In this document: positions 49,520-61,000 of the stretch, one piece after another | Position numbering within the stretch: position 1 is the first letter of the stretch | How the letters are laid out: each line of letters begins with the position of its first letter | Assembly: GCA_910589415.1 (NCBI GenBank) | Contig: OU342637.1 | Coordinates: forward strand, 32,146,162-32,210,161 | Direction of reading: 5' to 3' | Source: Malachius bipustulatus | Taxonomy: Eukaryota; Arthropoda; Insecta; Coleoptera; Melyridae | Length of the DNA stretch: 64,000 bases | Position numbers and translations under genes: made by a program | Notes under the pieces: model-generated | What the model was told of the DNA's origin: nothing | The model's database searches: none | Seen by the model: the letters and a program-made list of their open reading frames with translations, nothing else

Positions 49520-51837
49520 TGTGTCGCTGAGGATCCTTTGGTATGCGGAGAGCAGAAGTTGAAAAGGGTAAACTGTGTCGTGCGCATTGTTACAGAGATT
49601 GTTTCTATTCTGTCGTTCCATTACGCGCGCCGCCATCTAGCGATGATGGATTGAACTGAATTTACATGGTTTTAAGTAAAGGTCCGCTTACATCTAACGG
49701 ATGTTCAACGTACACATGCATTTCGATCAATAAATAAATGGATTTTGAATGACTACATTGTGGGGGGTTCGGTTTTTTGTTGTTTTTACTTCCTTTAGAT
49801 AATTAGATTTTGTAAAATTTAATAAATGTGCGGGATAACCGACGGGAAACCTCTCAGCAACCAGCTCAGATTTTTCGTCGATTGACGAGAGAGTTCCATC
49901 CCCACTGTTTGCTCTTTTCTGTTTTCTGAACTTTAATAGGTAACTTATTGGGATGCCACCAAAATCTCGTGGTTAAACGAAGAAAATGAGAAAGAGGGGT
50001 GAGCGAACGTGCCCTGAGATTTTGGAGAAGGGTTACGTCGCCTTTATTTAAAAATGTTTTAAGTCTATGTTCCTGCAATAGAGAAAGGTGCCTGCTTTCG
50101 TACTCTTCCTTTAAAAAAAAAGAAAAACTTTCAATCAGTGATTTATTGACTAACAAAATTAATAAATGATAAACCAGGTCGAATGTCCGATTTAATTATT
50201 AGGGATTCATAAGTCATATATAGTCCAATAAAGTCTAAAAAGTCATACGTATCGATTAAGAATACACGTCCTTTTGATAGTTCGATTTATTTTGTTTCAT
50301 GTACGTGTTTTTACAGTAACCGTCCAGTTTGTCTAAACACTCCATCCCGCATAAATAAGTATACGTCAACATTGGTACTGAATGAGAATTAAATGCACAA
50401 CACAGAGGATAGAATGTCATTACGTGAATAAATTTTATGTAGTTGTCAGTGGCTCTCAAACTGACGTAAGCGCTTCAATTCATTGTTTGAATGATTTCTT
50501 CAATAATTTACGCTCGTTCACAACTTGACAATTATTAACTGTTTGATATTTTCTGGTGAAATTAAAAATATTAATTCGGACGGTTAGTGAGACGTCACAT
50601 CTGACTTTTTAAAGTTAATCCTACTATAACTAACCTTCTAATAGAAAGTGCGGTAGGATCCTATGGCATTTCCTTTACACACGCATTGTATTGATAATTA
50701 TTATTGATTTGGCATAAATAAAAGAAATACGGCGTGGATGAGTCGTTTTTGATAAGTTCACCCAGGATGGTATCTTCTTATTGATGGTTAGAATTATTAA
50801 TTAAACAGACTTACAAGTTTTCTCCTTTTTTTGAGTTCTGAGAGTACTTATAGGGCTGACCTTCTAGCACCATTCGATTTCTCGTCATCCGACGGGCCTA
50901 GGTAGACGTAATTCAGGTGAGTCTCCTTGGTTGGGAGTTCGACAGTACCGAGACGTATCTGGGGGCTGCAGGGCCGTGGTAACGGGATATTGAAGCCGAA
51001 AATTGCGGAAATGTTCGGTTGAACAGATATGGCCGCCGCTGCACGGAGAAAATGGCGAAGAGAAAATTCGAAATTATATCCAAAAAGCTAGAAATAAACA
51101 GTGAATATTTATTAACTTTTCGATCACTGTAATCGTCTACGTTGACTTACCCATTTTTTTAAATAATGGCTTTGGAAAGAAATTTAGGTAATATAATTTA
51201 AGAAATTTACGATAATAATAAGTGACTTCGTGTTACATCGAAAGTCGTTAGAGAAAAAGCAAAATGTCTCTCGGCCGTCAGTTTCAACCTTCTCCGTTTT
51301 TTTTGAAAAAAAAGAAAGGGGGGAGCTAATCAATATTATTGGCATGTTCGTTGACGGGCAGCGCCGCGGCAGTCGATAACTATACTACGAGTTATTCTCT
51401 TGGTGCCAAGATATTCGGCCACTGCTGAACAGGTGGCGCAGGTCGTCCCATAAATTTTTAAACAACTGGTGCTACCTCGCCAACCTTAACGACAAAAATA
51501 AAAAGAACTCTGTAACTACGTTACAACATTTACATCTGACGGGGACGGACTGACAACAATACGCCCCCGTGAGTTGTAAATTACGCAGCCATTCAAAATC
51601 CATTTATTAATCGAAATGCATGTCCACGTTGAACATCCGTCCTGCCGTTAGATGTAAACGGACCTTTACTCAAAAGCATGTAAATTCAGTTCAATCCATC
51701 ATCGCTAGATGGCAGCGCGCGTAATGGAACCGCAGAATAGAAACAATTTCTGTAATAATGCGGACAGCACCGTTTACCCTTTTCAACTTCTGCTCTCCGG
51801 GTACCAAATGATCCTCAGCGGGGTCTGAGTGACACAA
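49520..51837. mobile_element. 2.3 kb element with ~230-bp inverted ends
   Basis: The ends, about 49520-49772 and 51588-51837, are inverted copies sharing GAGAGCAGAAGTTGAAAAGG, GCCATCTAGCGATGATGGAT and ATGGATTTTGAATG, at roughly 85-90% by eye. The interior holds only minus-strand open segments of unknown family: about 51058-50853 (no ATG; ...PQIRLGTVELPTKETHLNYV...), 50459-50256 and 50156-49866. No transposase is recognised. Confidence 0.65.
50256..50459 (-). CDS. Unidentified 67-codon frame, duplicated
   Basis: The minus-strand frame MRATDNYIKFIHVMTFYPLC... contains CGMECLDKLDGYCKNTYMKQ and ends at TAA. Its C-terminal half is shared with a decayed copy at 42690-42905 in the opposite orientation; the aligned stretch shows about as many synonymous as replacement changes, more synonymous than expected for drifting DNA. 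It is cysteine-rich, with no recognised domain and no intron signals that settle its ends. It may belong to the surrounding element or to a host gene fragment. Confidence 0.35.
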   Translation of the reverse strand: MRATDNYIKFIHVMTFYPLCCAFNSHSVPMLTYTYLCGMECLDKLDGYCKNTYMKQNKSNYQKDVYS

Positions 51838-52818
51838 TAATAATTGTTAACGAACGCGGGATCCGTGGAAGGTGGCGCGAAACAATAAGAATTCAAAAGG
51901 CTCCTATTTATCAAGTAAATTAAACCAGTTTTATTGAGAGAGCTTGTGGTCTTATCTTTTACCAAAAAATTACCGGCCATGTTTTTTTGAAGAAATGGCT
52001 AGTTCTGGCAGTAATACAGGTAGCAGTGAGATTACAGAAAGTATAGCTTCAGCAGCAACAAAATTCTGCCTGTAATCATTCCCTTCCCCTTATCTTGGAT
52101 GGCACCTTTTTCATAAAAAAATCTCGGGATGGAAACAATTTAATAAGCACAGTGTTTAAAATGCCCTCAAATTTTGAAAGGAAGAGTAAATGCTACAAGC
52201 AATCTGCCAATAAATAAATAGTTATTAATTCAGTCTTTTTTTTCCTTTTGAAAACCCATTTTGATATATTAAATCGTTTTGGGAATAGGATTTGCAATAA
52301 AAGTTCACATCGTTTTTAATAATACATTTTTCTTAACTTCACTTGTAACTAATAAACTTAAAATAATTAATTAGACAATGAATCAACACATCCTGCTTAG
52401 CATTGTAATTTATGTTACTTTACAAGAATATTTATTTACAAATTAAAACCCGACTACCTGTAAATATAAAAGGGTAATTTGGTTTCATCATTTTCACTTT
52501 CATTGTTTCACACTCATTTCTGGTGTAAATAAACAATATAAATAACCAATAAAGCACAATACAATAATAAAACTTACTGTAGTACAATAGGTGTACAATA
52601 ATACGTTAGATCGTTGTAAATAACTGAATGTCCAAAATTAAATAAAAAAGTATAGAAAAACTGGTTTCCATCGAATAATCACAAGAAAGTAAACCTACTC
52701 ATCTCACACGTCGGTTCAAAGTAATCTTTTGATTCCCTGAACTCTCACGTGCAGTAAGGACAATGTTACCTGATTGTCTATAATTGAAATTAGCTCACCC
52801 TTTACAGTGGGTATTATA
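51838..52818. other. AT-rich spacer
   Basis: No gene, repeat boundary or RNA supported. Confidence 0.35.
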
Positions 52819-53009
52819 AAGGCTCATTAAATTAACGGGCAGATTTCTGGGGCCGTTTCTAGAAAATATATCAACTCTAGGAGGAAAATATAGCGATTTA
52901 GGGATTCTTGACATGAAAGGAAGTACAAAAATGTTAATAAAAGTAATTTGAGGTCGATATTAGCTTTAAAAATGATACAGGAAATATGCCCGTTAACTTA
53001 ATGGGCCTT
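52819..53009. mobile_element. 191-bp MITE
   Basis: Inverted ends AAGGCTCATTAAATTAACGG and AAGGCCCATTAAGTTAACGG (right, reverse complement). A degraded relative (GAGTTAACGGGCAGATTTCT) lies in HINT1 intron 1 near 11140. Confidence 0.7.
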
Positions 53010-53190
53010 TATGTGGCTGAAAGTCTTTTATGCAACCAGATATTCTTTTTTAATAATCAAATTTCATTGTTAGGCTACTCCAAATAAAAATTAACTTCTG
53101 TCAAAATTAAATAAACAGAACACAATCGTGTTAATTTATGGATGTTAAAGTTTGCCATTAACAACGAAGCGTTAACTTAAAGCAAAACTA

Positions 53191-53287
53191 AGGGCCGGTT
53201 GCACAAACGCCTTATATTATACAAAATTGCAATTTAAAATCAGTATTTATCTGAAAATTATTAATTTACGTTTGTGCAATTGGCCCT
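53191..53287. mobile_element. 97-bp hairpin MITE
   Basis: The ends AGGGCCGGTTGCACAAACG and AGGGCCAATTGCACAAACG (right, reverse complement) pair over 19 bases with two differences; the AT-rich interior is weakly self-complementary. Confidence 0.75.
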
Positions 53288-53605
53288 AAGTCCGCTAACA
53301 TTAAGATTGTGGTTTAACGATTCGTTCATTTTATGGAGAATTATCAAGAGACTGGTGTCACTGCTACTGAGATATTCGTATGTTATTTCAGCCTTAAATT
53401 CCTTTTACAATTAATTATTATTATTATTATTAATGTCATATTGGCATTAATATTGTTCTATATAGCTAATAGTGTCATCCATCTAGTTTGAAATAAGATA
53501 ATATGGGAGGAAGTTTAAAGCAAAATATGCCCTACATCCAACAACTAACAAAACAGAGAGAGGGAAATTAGAGAGTTCAAGCATGGTCGATATAACTTTG
53601 GAACT

Positions 53606-53790
53606 GTATCTTTTCCAGTTGTAATTCAGAAAGTAGGTATATCTTGTAATAATTCGAATCTGATTAGTCTCAATAATTACACGTTATAACTTCTGAATTA
53701 CAATAATTGGACTAATTTCAATTACCTACAAGTTACAATTATTATATTACATTGTTATACTTTCTGAATTACAGCTAGTCTGTAGTTTTT
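53606..53790. mobile_element. MITE of the TTTTCCAGTTGTAATTCAG family
   Basis: The left part reads TTTTCCAGTTGTAATTCAGA and AAGTA; the right end is its inverted counterpart TACTTTCTGAATTACAGCTA. Internal repeats of TTCTGAATTACAATAATT and TACAAGTTACAATTATTAT also occur. It is related to the split copy at 54552-56271. Confidence 0.6.
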
Positions 53791-54551
53791 TTGAATTTGT
53801 GAATAAGAAAAGCAGAAATTATCAAAGCAGTCACTTTCTGGGACAGTGCTAGTGCTACAAGTCTAGTGAAATCCAGAAAACTCTCTTCATATTTTTTTTT
53901 CAATTATTTGCTGGTTAAATCATTACAAGCCACCAAATAATCTCTTGACATTAACATCATAATAGTAAATAAATATTTTACAAGGCTACTTAAAATAAAA
54001 CTAATTACAAGTATTAAAAGTCATCACAATAGGAACTTTCAACAGTCCCAATTACTTAATCATTAAAAAATTACACCATTTTAACCCAAGATTAACGATC
54101 AGGCTAAGATTAAATTTAGAATAACACACGATTAATCACAGTAACAGGGACACTTTAACTGACAAACAAATCTCCCATTACATTTTATGCACTCAAGAGT
54201 ATTAACACACATTGGAAAACCGTTCTTCTAAACCGGCATCATCACTGGTATCATCACACCACACTTTAATTGTTTGTGTGTATCAAGCATTAATGGAAGA
54301 AGATGATGGCTTAAGACCTGTTAGCACAAACGATCTGTTTTTAGAAAAAAACTAATGCGAGTATTCATTCATAAAGGAATTAAAACCATTATTGTTAAAT
54401 TTGCATGCTCATAAATTACGAGAGGTAGATATTAAAATCCATTTTGGGCTAAATACAAAGTTAACAAGCGATACGTTACCTTTATGAATATTTTCTTTAA
54501 ATCGAATATAATCTGTTCAGATTTATACCTAATAGTATGAATAATAAATAA
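53791..54551. other. AT-rich spacer
   Basis: No supported feature. Confidence 0.3.
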
Positions 54552-54589
54552 CTACACCTTTCCAGTTATAATTCAGAAAGTGTAACAAT

Positions 54590-56074
54590 GGCCAAAGTCC
54601 TGGTCCAGATAAAATTCATCCAATTATAATTATTAATTGCAGTGAAGCCATCAAACATTGGTTACTGAAATTATTCAATCTTTCAGTTAAACTGGGTATT
54701 TTCCCGCAAACATGGAAATTATCTTACCTTTCACCATTTTTCAAGGGAGGGAATCCGTTCGATGTGAACAATTATAGACCGATTAATAAATATAAAGTTT
54801 TTGCGAAGATGTTGGACTTTCTTATGTACACTAAGTTACTTCCGTATTTTCGTAAATATATAGTTCCTCATCAACATGGATTCCTTGAGTCTAGATCTAC
54901 AGTTACAAACCTATCAGTTTATTCCGAGTACATTACATCCCAGTTGAATTGTGGCAAAGTTGTTGATTCTATATATATAGACTTTACAAGAGCATTTGAT
55001 CTCGTCAATTTTAATTTATTGCTAAAAAAATTGGAGGCTTTTGGTGTTTTTGGCAATCTCTTAGTTTGGTTTGAATCCTTCTTAAATGGACGCCAACAAA
55101 TGGTTAAAATAAAAAACTACATATCAACTACTATTGAAGTTCTTTCAGGAGTTGGCCAAGGAACACATATGGGCCCTTTATTATTTTTAATTTTCATTAA
55201 TGATATAGTATATTGCATCAAATATTGTGAGATCTCTCTTTTTGCAGATGATACAAAAATTTTTAAGTCTATCGAGTCATCAACCGATGCTATGAACCTT
55301 CAATTAGATATTAACTCCTTTGAAAGGTGGTGCAATCTTAATGGACTTCAGTGTAATACAAAAAAGTGCTTCACCATTAGATTTGGTAAATCCCATCAGC
55401 CTATTTACGATTATTTTCTTGGAGGGAATATATTGGAGAGAGTTGATCATATTAGGGACTTGGGAGTTGTCTTTGATTCTAAGCTTTCTTTTAAGTTTCA
55501 TATAGACTACCTGGATATTAACGTTCGTAAAAAAATCTACTTTAAGAGGTTTTCTTTTAAATTTAGATCTATAAGTACTTTCCGCAGTATATATTTTGCT
55601 TATATTTACTCAAAACTGATGTACGCCTCGACGATCTGGAGACCAAGTGAGAGAGGTGACATAAAAAAGTTAGAATCTTTAAATACTTTGTTTTTACGTT
55701 ATGCGGCATTTAAAACTGGAAATGCACTTCATTTTACTGATCACGATTTTTCTTCAACTTATAAATTATTCCAAATTTCTACTTTAGAGTCTGCCAGAAA
55801 TAGAGCCGATATTATATTTGCATTCAAATTACATAACAATCTCATTGATTGTCCAGATGTACTTGGGCATTTCGACTTTTACTGTCCTCCTAGAACTTTA
55901 AGGCATAACAGTTACTATTTTTTAATTCCAACACTAAGAATGGGACAGGGGAAGTCGATTGTCTATAGGTTGTCTGAGCTTTGTAACGAAAATACTGCTT
56001 GGTTTGATTTGCATAACTCTTCTTTTTTATATTGTATTAAAAAACTCTCAAAGTTAATGTTAAAATATGAATAA
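54590..56074 (+). CDS. Non-LTR reverse transcriptase, 5'-truncated but open
   Basis: About 494 codons are open from the very start of the insertion; an internal GTG lies at 54764, but the RT domain begins upstream with SPGPDKIHP. RT blocks follow in order: NNYRPI, HQHGFLESRSTVTNL, IDFTRAFD (first Asp motif), GVGQGTHMGPLLF, and the catalytic LFADDTKIF (FADD, about residues 218-221), then HIRDLGVVFDSKLSF of the thumb. No endonuclease, gag-like ORF1 or RNase H is present. The order fits the Jockey/CR1 group of insect LINEs. There is no start codon of its own, so it is probably not expressed from this copy. Confidence 0.9.
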   Translation, partial: GQSPGPDKIHPIIIINCSEAIKHWLLKLFNLSVKLGIFPQTWKLSYLSPFFKGGNPFDVNNYRPINKYKVFAKMLDFLMYTKLLPYFRKYIVPHQHGFLESRSTVTNLSVYSEYITSQLNCGKVVDSIYIDFTRAFDLVNFNLLLKKLEAFGVFGNLLVWFESFLNGRQQMVKIKNYISTTIEVLSGVGQGTHMGPLLFLIFINDIVYCIKYCEISLFADDTKIFKSIESSTDAMNLQLDINSFERWCNLNGLQCNTKKCFTIRFGKSHQPIYDYFLGGNILERVDHIRDLGVVFDSKLSFKFHIDYLDINVRKKIYFKRFSFKFRSISTFRSIYFAYIYSKLMYASTIWRPSERGDIKKLESLNTLFLRYAAFKTGNALHFTDHDFSSTYKLFQISTLESARNRADIIFAFKLHNNLIDCPDVLGHFDFYCPPRTLRHNSYYFLIPTLRMGQGKSIVYRLSELCNENTAWFDLHNSSFLYCIKKLSKLMLKYE

Positions 56075-56205
56075 CTAAATTGCAAAACACCTGTATTCGA
56101 TTTGAACAATTCATGAATTTGTAAGCACTTCATATGAAAAGTTATTATTTCATTGTATGGGGCTTGCCCTGTTGAAATTAGAATAAATAAAATAAATAAA
56201 TAAAA
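54590..56205 (+). mobile_element. 5'-truncated non-LTR retrotransposon
   Basis: Flanking AACAAT occurs at both junctions (54584-54589 and 56206-56211), a likely 6-bp target duplication. The 5' end begins inside the RT domain and the 3' end is a GAATAAATAAAATAAATAAA-type tail. The short, intact form suggests a fairly young insertion. Confidence 0.85.
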
Positions 56206-56386
56206 AACAATAATTACAAGTTATACTCTCTGAATGTTATACCTTCCGAATTACAACTGAAAAAGGTGTAGTACATATTATTACGTAATGGACACATGTA
56301 TACGAACAAAAAAACTAGTTGCTGAGCAGTAGTACAATAAACTTAGGTCGATATTTTCTCGACTCAATCATTTGATGAGTGCCAGT

Positions 56387-57334
56387 TTAAGAAGGAAGAG
56401 GCGAAGGCGGTTTAGTCCAATGGTCGAGAGGCTGAATAATTTCATTGGGTTTAGCCAGCAAATGACAAACGACAGATTTATCAGGCCAGTAGTCTTCAAT
56501 CACCGTGCTACCGGGGAAACAATCCTTAATATCACCCAGATCGATCACAGAACAAGCGTCCCGATCGTACAGCTCCTTCTTAATCCCCTGCACGTCACAG
56601 CAGAACTTCAAGTAGTACAGATCCCAGTTCTCGATCTGAACGATCTTCATGGTCAGCAGTTCCACTTCACCTTCGAAATAAAATATGGGCACCACCCGTT
56701 TGCCGTCCTTGAGGACGAACGGGATCACGGATTCCTTGTTGATCCGGATGAACCCGCACCTGTCGATGCCGCTTTTGATCCCGTCCACCAGCTTCGACTT
56801 GCACACCTTCAGGAATTCGTACAGCTGCTCGGCGTCCTCGAGCTTCACCATCAGGTTGTCGGTGGTGAAGCGCTTGTTGCCGAACTGCCCGTCGCAGTAC
56901 TCGGAATTGATCTGGTTCAGCAGGGCGGCCTCCGCCATCGTCAGGCCGTAGCTTTTCACCTTGACGTGCTTGTAGACCTCGGGTCGCATGGAGGTGAAGT
57001 AGCTTCTCAGCACCTTCATCTGGAACATCATCACGGCGACGAACTTGACCCCGCTCCTGAGGATGTACGGTATGAATTCGGTTCCGAAGCTGGCCCAGCC
57101 GAACCGGCCGCAGATCGATTCGGCGTCGATCGCCTTTTCCAGGTCCGGTTGGTCGACGATCAGGAGGGGATCGTCGTCGTCCAGCTTGCACGGTTTCAGG
57201 CTCGTTAGGGGATCTTTGAGGCTCGCATCGTTGACCGATTGATCCGGTAAGGTGTTTGGTGTCTGAGACTGCTGCAGCGGTTTCTGGGGTTCCGTCATGG
57301 TTGGTTTTATGTTGAAAACGTTAGTGGGCATCAT
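56387..57334 (-). CDS. Unrecognised conserved-looking protein
   Basis: This is a single 315-codon minus-strand frame. The ATG at 57298 (AACCATGACG, better context) would give 303 residues starting MTEPQKPLQQ. The GC-rich codon use is unlike the AT-rich surroundings and like the verified host exons. The N-terminal 60 residues are Pro/Gln/Ser-rich and acidic (LDDDDPL). A globular part follows (about 65-300) with GRFGWASFGTEFIPYILRSG, YGLTMAEAALLNQINSEYCD and several Cys and aromatic residues; there is no signal peptide or membrane segment. A splice acceptor about 70 bases upstream (TTTCAG) and a donor near 58245 suggest a 5' untranslated exon. I cannot name the family. Confidence 0.8.
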   Translation of the reverse strand: MMPTNVFNIKPTMTEPQKPLQQSQTPNTLPDQSVNDASLKDPLTSLKPCKLDDDDPLLIVDQPDLEKAIDAESICGRFGWASFGTEFIPYILRSGVKFVAVMMFQMKVLRSYFTSMRPEVYKHVKVKSYGLTMAEAALLNQINSEYCDGQFGNKRFTTDNLMVKLEDAEQLYEFLKVCKSKLVDGIKSGIDRCGFIRINKESVIPFVLKDGKRVVPIFYFEGEVELLTMKIVQIENWDLYYLKFCCDVQGIKKELYDRDACSVIDLGDIKDCFPGSTVIEDYWPDKSVVCHLLAKPNEIIQPLDHWTKPPSPLPS

Positions 57335-57799
57335 AAAGATCCCATGAAATCATTGGCCGATTCGGTTTCAGGTTGCTTTTTTGGTGTCCGTGTTCTTTAT
57401 CTGAAATGGGACATTAATTAGTTTTTCTTTCCTATGCACCATTTTTACAATCATTTGTCAATTTGACAGCTACAGTTTTTCAGAAAATATAATTGTTTTG
57501 TACAGAACATAATATCTGGTCTGGTGAATAATAGCAAATATAAAGGGCGATTATGACAAAATTAACTTGCAGATTCGATTTAAAATGAGCATGAAAACTA
57601 ATTCTGAACATTTGAGGAATTCCCTAAATTTATAAAGTCACATGGAATCAAGTAGTGCGATTTTTGCATCTTAAAGAATGAATCTGAAGAGATGTTTCGC
57701 TTCCAAGGTAACCAAAATGTTGGTTCCATATCCTTTAATCAATAACGATGGTTGCCTGAAAAACATTTCATCAACCCAGCTCTAAAATTTAACAATCAC
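57335..57799 (-). other. 5' flank or intron of the unrecognised gene
   Basis: A minus-strand acceptor (CCATTTCAG, about 57400) leads into the 5' UTR; the remainder is non-coding. Confidence 0.35.
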
Positions 57800-58055
57800 A
57801 GCACCAGTAATTTGTCACCAAGTTGAGTAAACTGTCACAATGACAACTGACCCGATTTGAACCAGGCTTCATCAACAACCAGCAGTAACCTTGTCACAGC
57901 ACTCACAGCATAGCACTGGTAACCAATCTGTCATCAAGTTGGGTAAACTGTCACAATAACGAACGACAGCTGACCCGATTTGAACCAGGCTCCATCAGCA
58001 ATCAGAAGTAACCTTGTTACAGCACAGCACTGGTAATTAATCTGTCAACAAGTTG
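57800..58055. repeat. 123-bp tandem repeat, about 2.3 copies
   Basis: CTGACCCGATTTGAACCAGG occurs at 57847 and 57970; CAAGTTG and AACTGTCACAAT words recur in step. It lies inside the presumed 5' intron of the gene at 56387-57334. Confidence 0.8.
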
Positions 58056-61000
58056 TCTGTCACAATTTGAAGCGGAATTTTTCAGCAACTGGGGAAACCG
58101 TGCCGTGACCAAACAGCAACATATCAAAACGGTTGAAGAGGTTTGGAATCTAAGAAGCGACTAATTTTTAACCAGCTTTTACCTAAATAAGCAAAACGGT
58201 CTGATATGCAAAATAAAAAAGAGGACGCTTTAGCTTGAGACGGAGAACTCTCTCTTACCATTTCTGGTTAATCACCTCCTCCAGTAAAAATTACAAATTA
58301 TCCTCGATGTCTTGTTTTCTTGTTTCGTGATTCAATTTTCGGCCGGAAAGTCACCTTGTAAAGTAAACAGGATCAGTCAGTTCTCCTACCAGGAAAAAAG
58401 CATCATTTTGTGTTATTTCTTGCACTTTTTGTCATTTGCAGCGGCGGGAAAACTGCTCTTACTCCTTACTATCCATCTGTCCTATAGTTTTCTCATTAAT
58501 CTTAATCCATGCAGCTCAAAATGTACCTGAAACGAACAATAACATTATATTACTCATCGACAATATTTTGATTATACGAACTCATTTAAATTTTTTCATT
58601 ACAATCCAATCCAAATCCAACCAGGCAAGCAAAAAACAAATTTTCATACATAACCTATAAATGTTCAATATTTTTGCGTGTCGTACTGTCGTATGTTTTA
58701 TTTTTGTGGTTACTAAAGCGCCGATAGCCCCGCATGCGCAATACGCTTTAGTGGAAACGTTTCACACTCTGGATGATAATTAGTCAATTACTTCTTATAC
58801 TTTTAAATTTAAAAGTTAACTTTTTCCATACAGAATTTGATAACAACCTACAGGATGATTCATTTTTTTACCATAACCTGGTTTTCTCTCCATTGAAATT
58901 TGAAAAAAGTGATATAATCGTGGATTTAGTACGAGATTAACTCCACAATCATCGGCGTTATAACATCGCTCTTTGCGTTTCTCGAATTTATTTGACACTT
59001 TATACGTCAATTTTCAATAAAAGCGAATTTTCGGTGACAACCGGCATGTACCAGCGGTAGTTATTGGTAGCTGATTCTACCGCTAATGACGTCATTCATA
59101 AAAATGTTAATTATCATGTAATATTGTTATATTTTTCATGAAAATGAAGTGACAGGGAATTATTGAAAATTAAATGAGATCAAAATTCAAGAAATAATGG
59201 TTAAATGGGGGTCAGGTTGCGTTCAGGCTCTATAATACTTATCTTTGATTGGTGTGAAATATCGAATCAAAGAATAATATATTCCTACTTGATCCGTTTA
59301 TGATACACTAACACTTCTCTCATTGATATGTCAGTAGACCGATGAAATTAAAATAATCAGTGAAACACCGATGTCTTCACTCATTTTCTTCGTTTTTTCA
59401 ACTCTTTGAAACAAGAAATTCGCGCCAAAACATTTCGAAGTAATTAAAATATAATTTATGAATTTTACAGTCACGGATCGTATCTAAAAAAAATCCATAA
59501 AATGTTTATTTGTTGATTTGGGTGGTTTTAATTTAGTAAAAAAAAAGGAAAGTAAAAAAGACTCGGGTATATTTACTCTGCCCTGTACTTAAATCATACC
59601 ACGAATCCAGGACAGCAGCAACCGGTTTACCGCGTAAAAGCGTCTCCTTGAAATTTCAACTCAACTCCAAGTATTGCAGCGTTGTCATTTTTTATCGTAA
59701 TATCGTAATAATCATTTAGGTCAAGATTTTCGTACGCGCGTTTTCCTGTTTTCCAACTAAATTGGTCGTATTACCGATTGATTGATTACTGCCAGTACTT
59801 ACATACAGTGATCAAGAAATATTGAATTGCTAATACCTTAACAAATTAATTATTATAAAATATTTTCGACTTTCAAAACGTCATTTTAGACGTTTTGAAT
59901 TTTTTTTTGAAATTTTCTTTATAGAGGAAGGACAGAATTTTCTCATCACAGCTTGATTTCGAATTTATTAGTTTTCCATCACTTCTGAAATGAAAATCGA
60001 ATGGATTTAAATCGGGAGTTCCTGTCGTCTTAATCCTGAACCCATATCACCCTATAACATATATCTCTTGTAGGAATGAGGAGGCGCACCAGCTTGTTGA
60101 AACCGCATTATGTTGCGTAACGCAAGTTATTAAAGTGATAATTCCTCCTAACGTACCTAAGTTTCAGTAGGAAATAAAAAACGTTGAATTTGAATACAAT
60201 TTTTTTTAAGGATATTGCGACCTTTTTGGACAAAAAGATGATTTTTTTAATAACGAAACCAAAAACTAACCATTTTAAAGATTATATAAAAGAAGCAATA
60301 GCGTTTTTATTTACTCAACTCATGCACATGCCGTTTTTAGAAGAGTTAAATCAAATAGAATAAATGAAGTAATTATTTAATTAAACACGACAGAGCAACT
60401 ACTTCGCATACCGATCTAAAGAGCCACACCATAAAGCGCGAGTATCCGACAATTATTCGAATTTTAGTCGTAAGTCAAACGGGCTCATTACAGCCAGCAC
60501 GGTTCAAGAAGTGCGAAACCAAGTTAGCGAGATATCCAGCCTCATTCCGCATATTTGCTATTAAATAACTTAAGTAAGTAGATAGGAATAAGTAATAATA
60601 CCTACATACTTGGATGGTTTCATGCTGTTTCTAATCAGCGGCGCGCGAATAAAAAAAACATGCCCAACATAACTCTCATTCTTATACTTCTTATAGGATA
60701 GGATAAGGTAGATAAAGGATAGTCGTCAGGAAGCTCTGTACTCTACCTGACTAACTGGAACTGCGATCTAGAAACAGAATAAGGAATTCTTCTTTTTTTT
60801 ATTTTTTTTATTTTGAAACATTCATGCGCATACTCGCGCCTACTTGATGATAGGTCTAAAAACTTCTATCAGAATATTTTTTAACGGTTTATAGAATAAT
60901 TAAAATAAATTATCAAGTATTGTTCTTTACAGGTGGAAACGTTATAATTCGAATATTCCGATGCAAAGAATGCGTCGTTCTGGTTCTGGTTCTAAATACA

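Larger units (their letters stand above)
54552..56271. mobile_element. MITE split by a non-LTR retrotransposon
   Basis: The ends are CTACACCTTTCCAGTTATAA (left) and CTACACCTTTTTCAGTTGTA (right, reverse complement). The host MITE accounts for only about 100 bp (54552-54589 and 56206-56271); the rest is the inserted retrotransposon. Confidence 0.75.

Noticed and set aside
56372..57208. 278-codon plus-strand frame
   Set aside because: It is His/Val/Leu-rich, typical of the antisense of a GC-rich coding region; the minus-strand frame is the credible gene.
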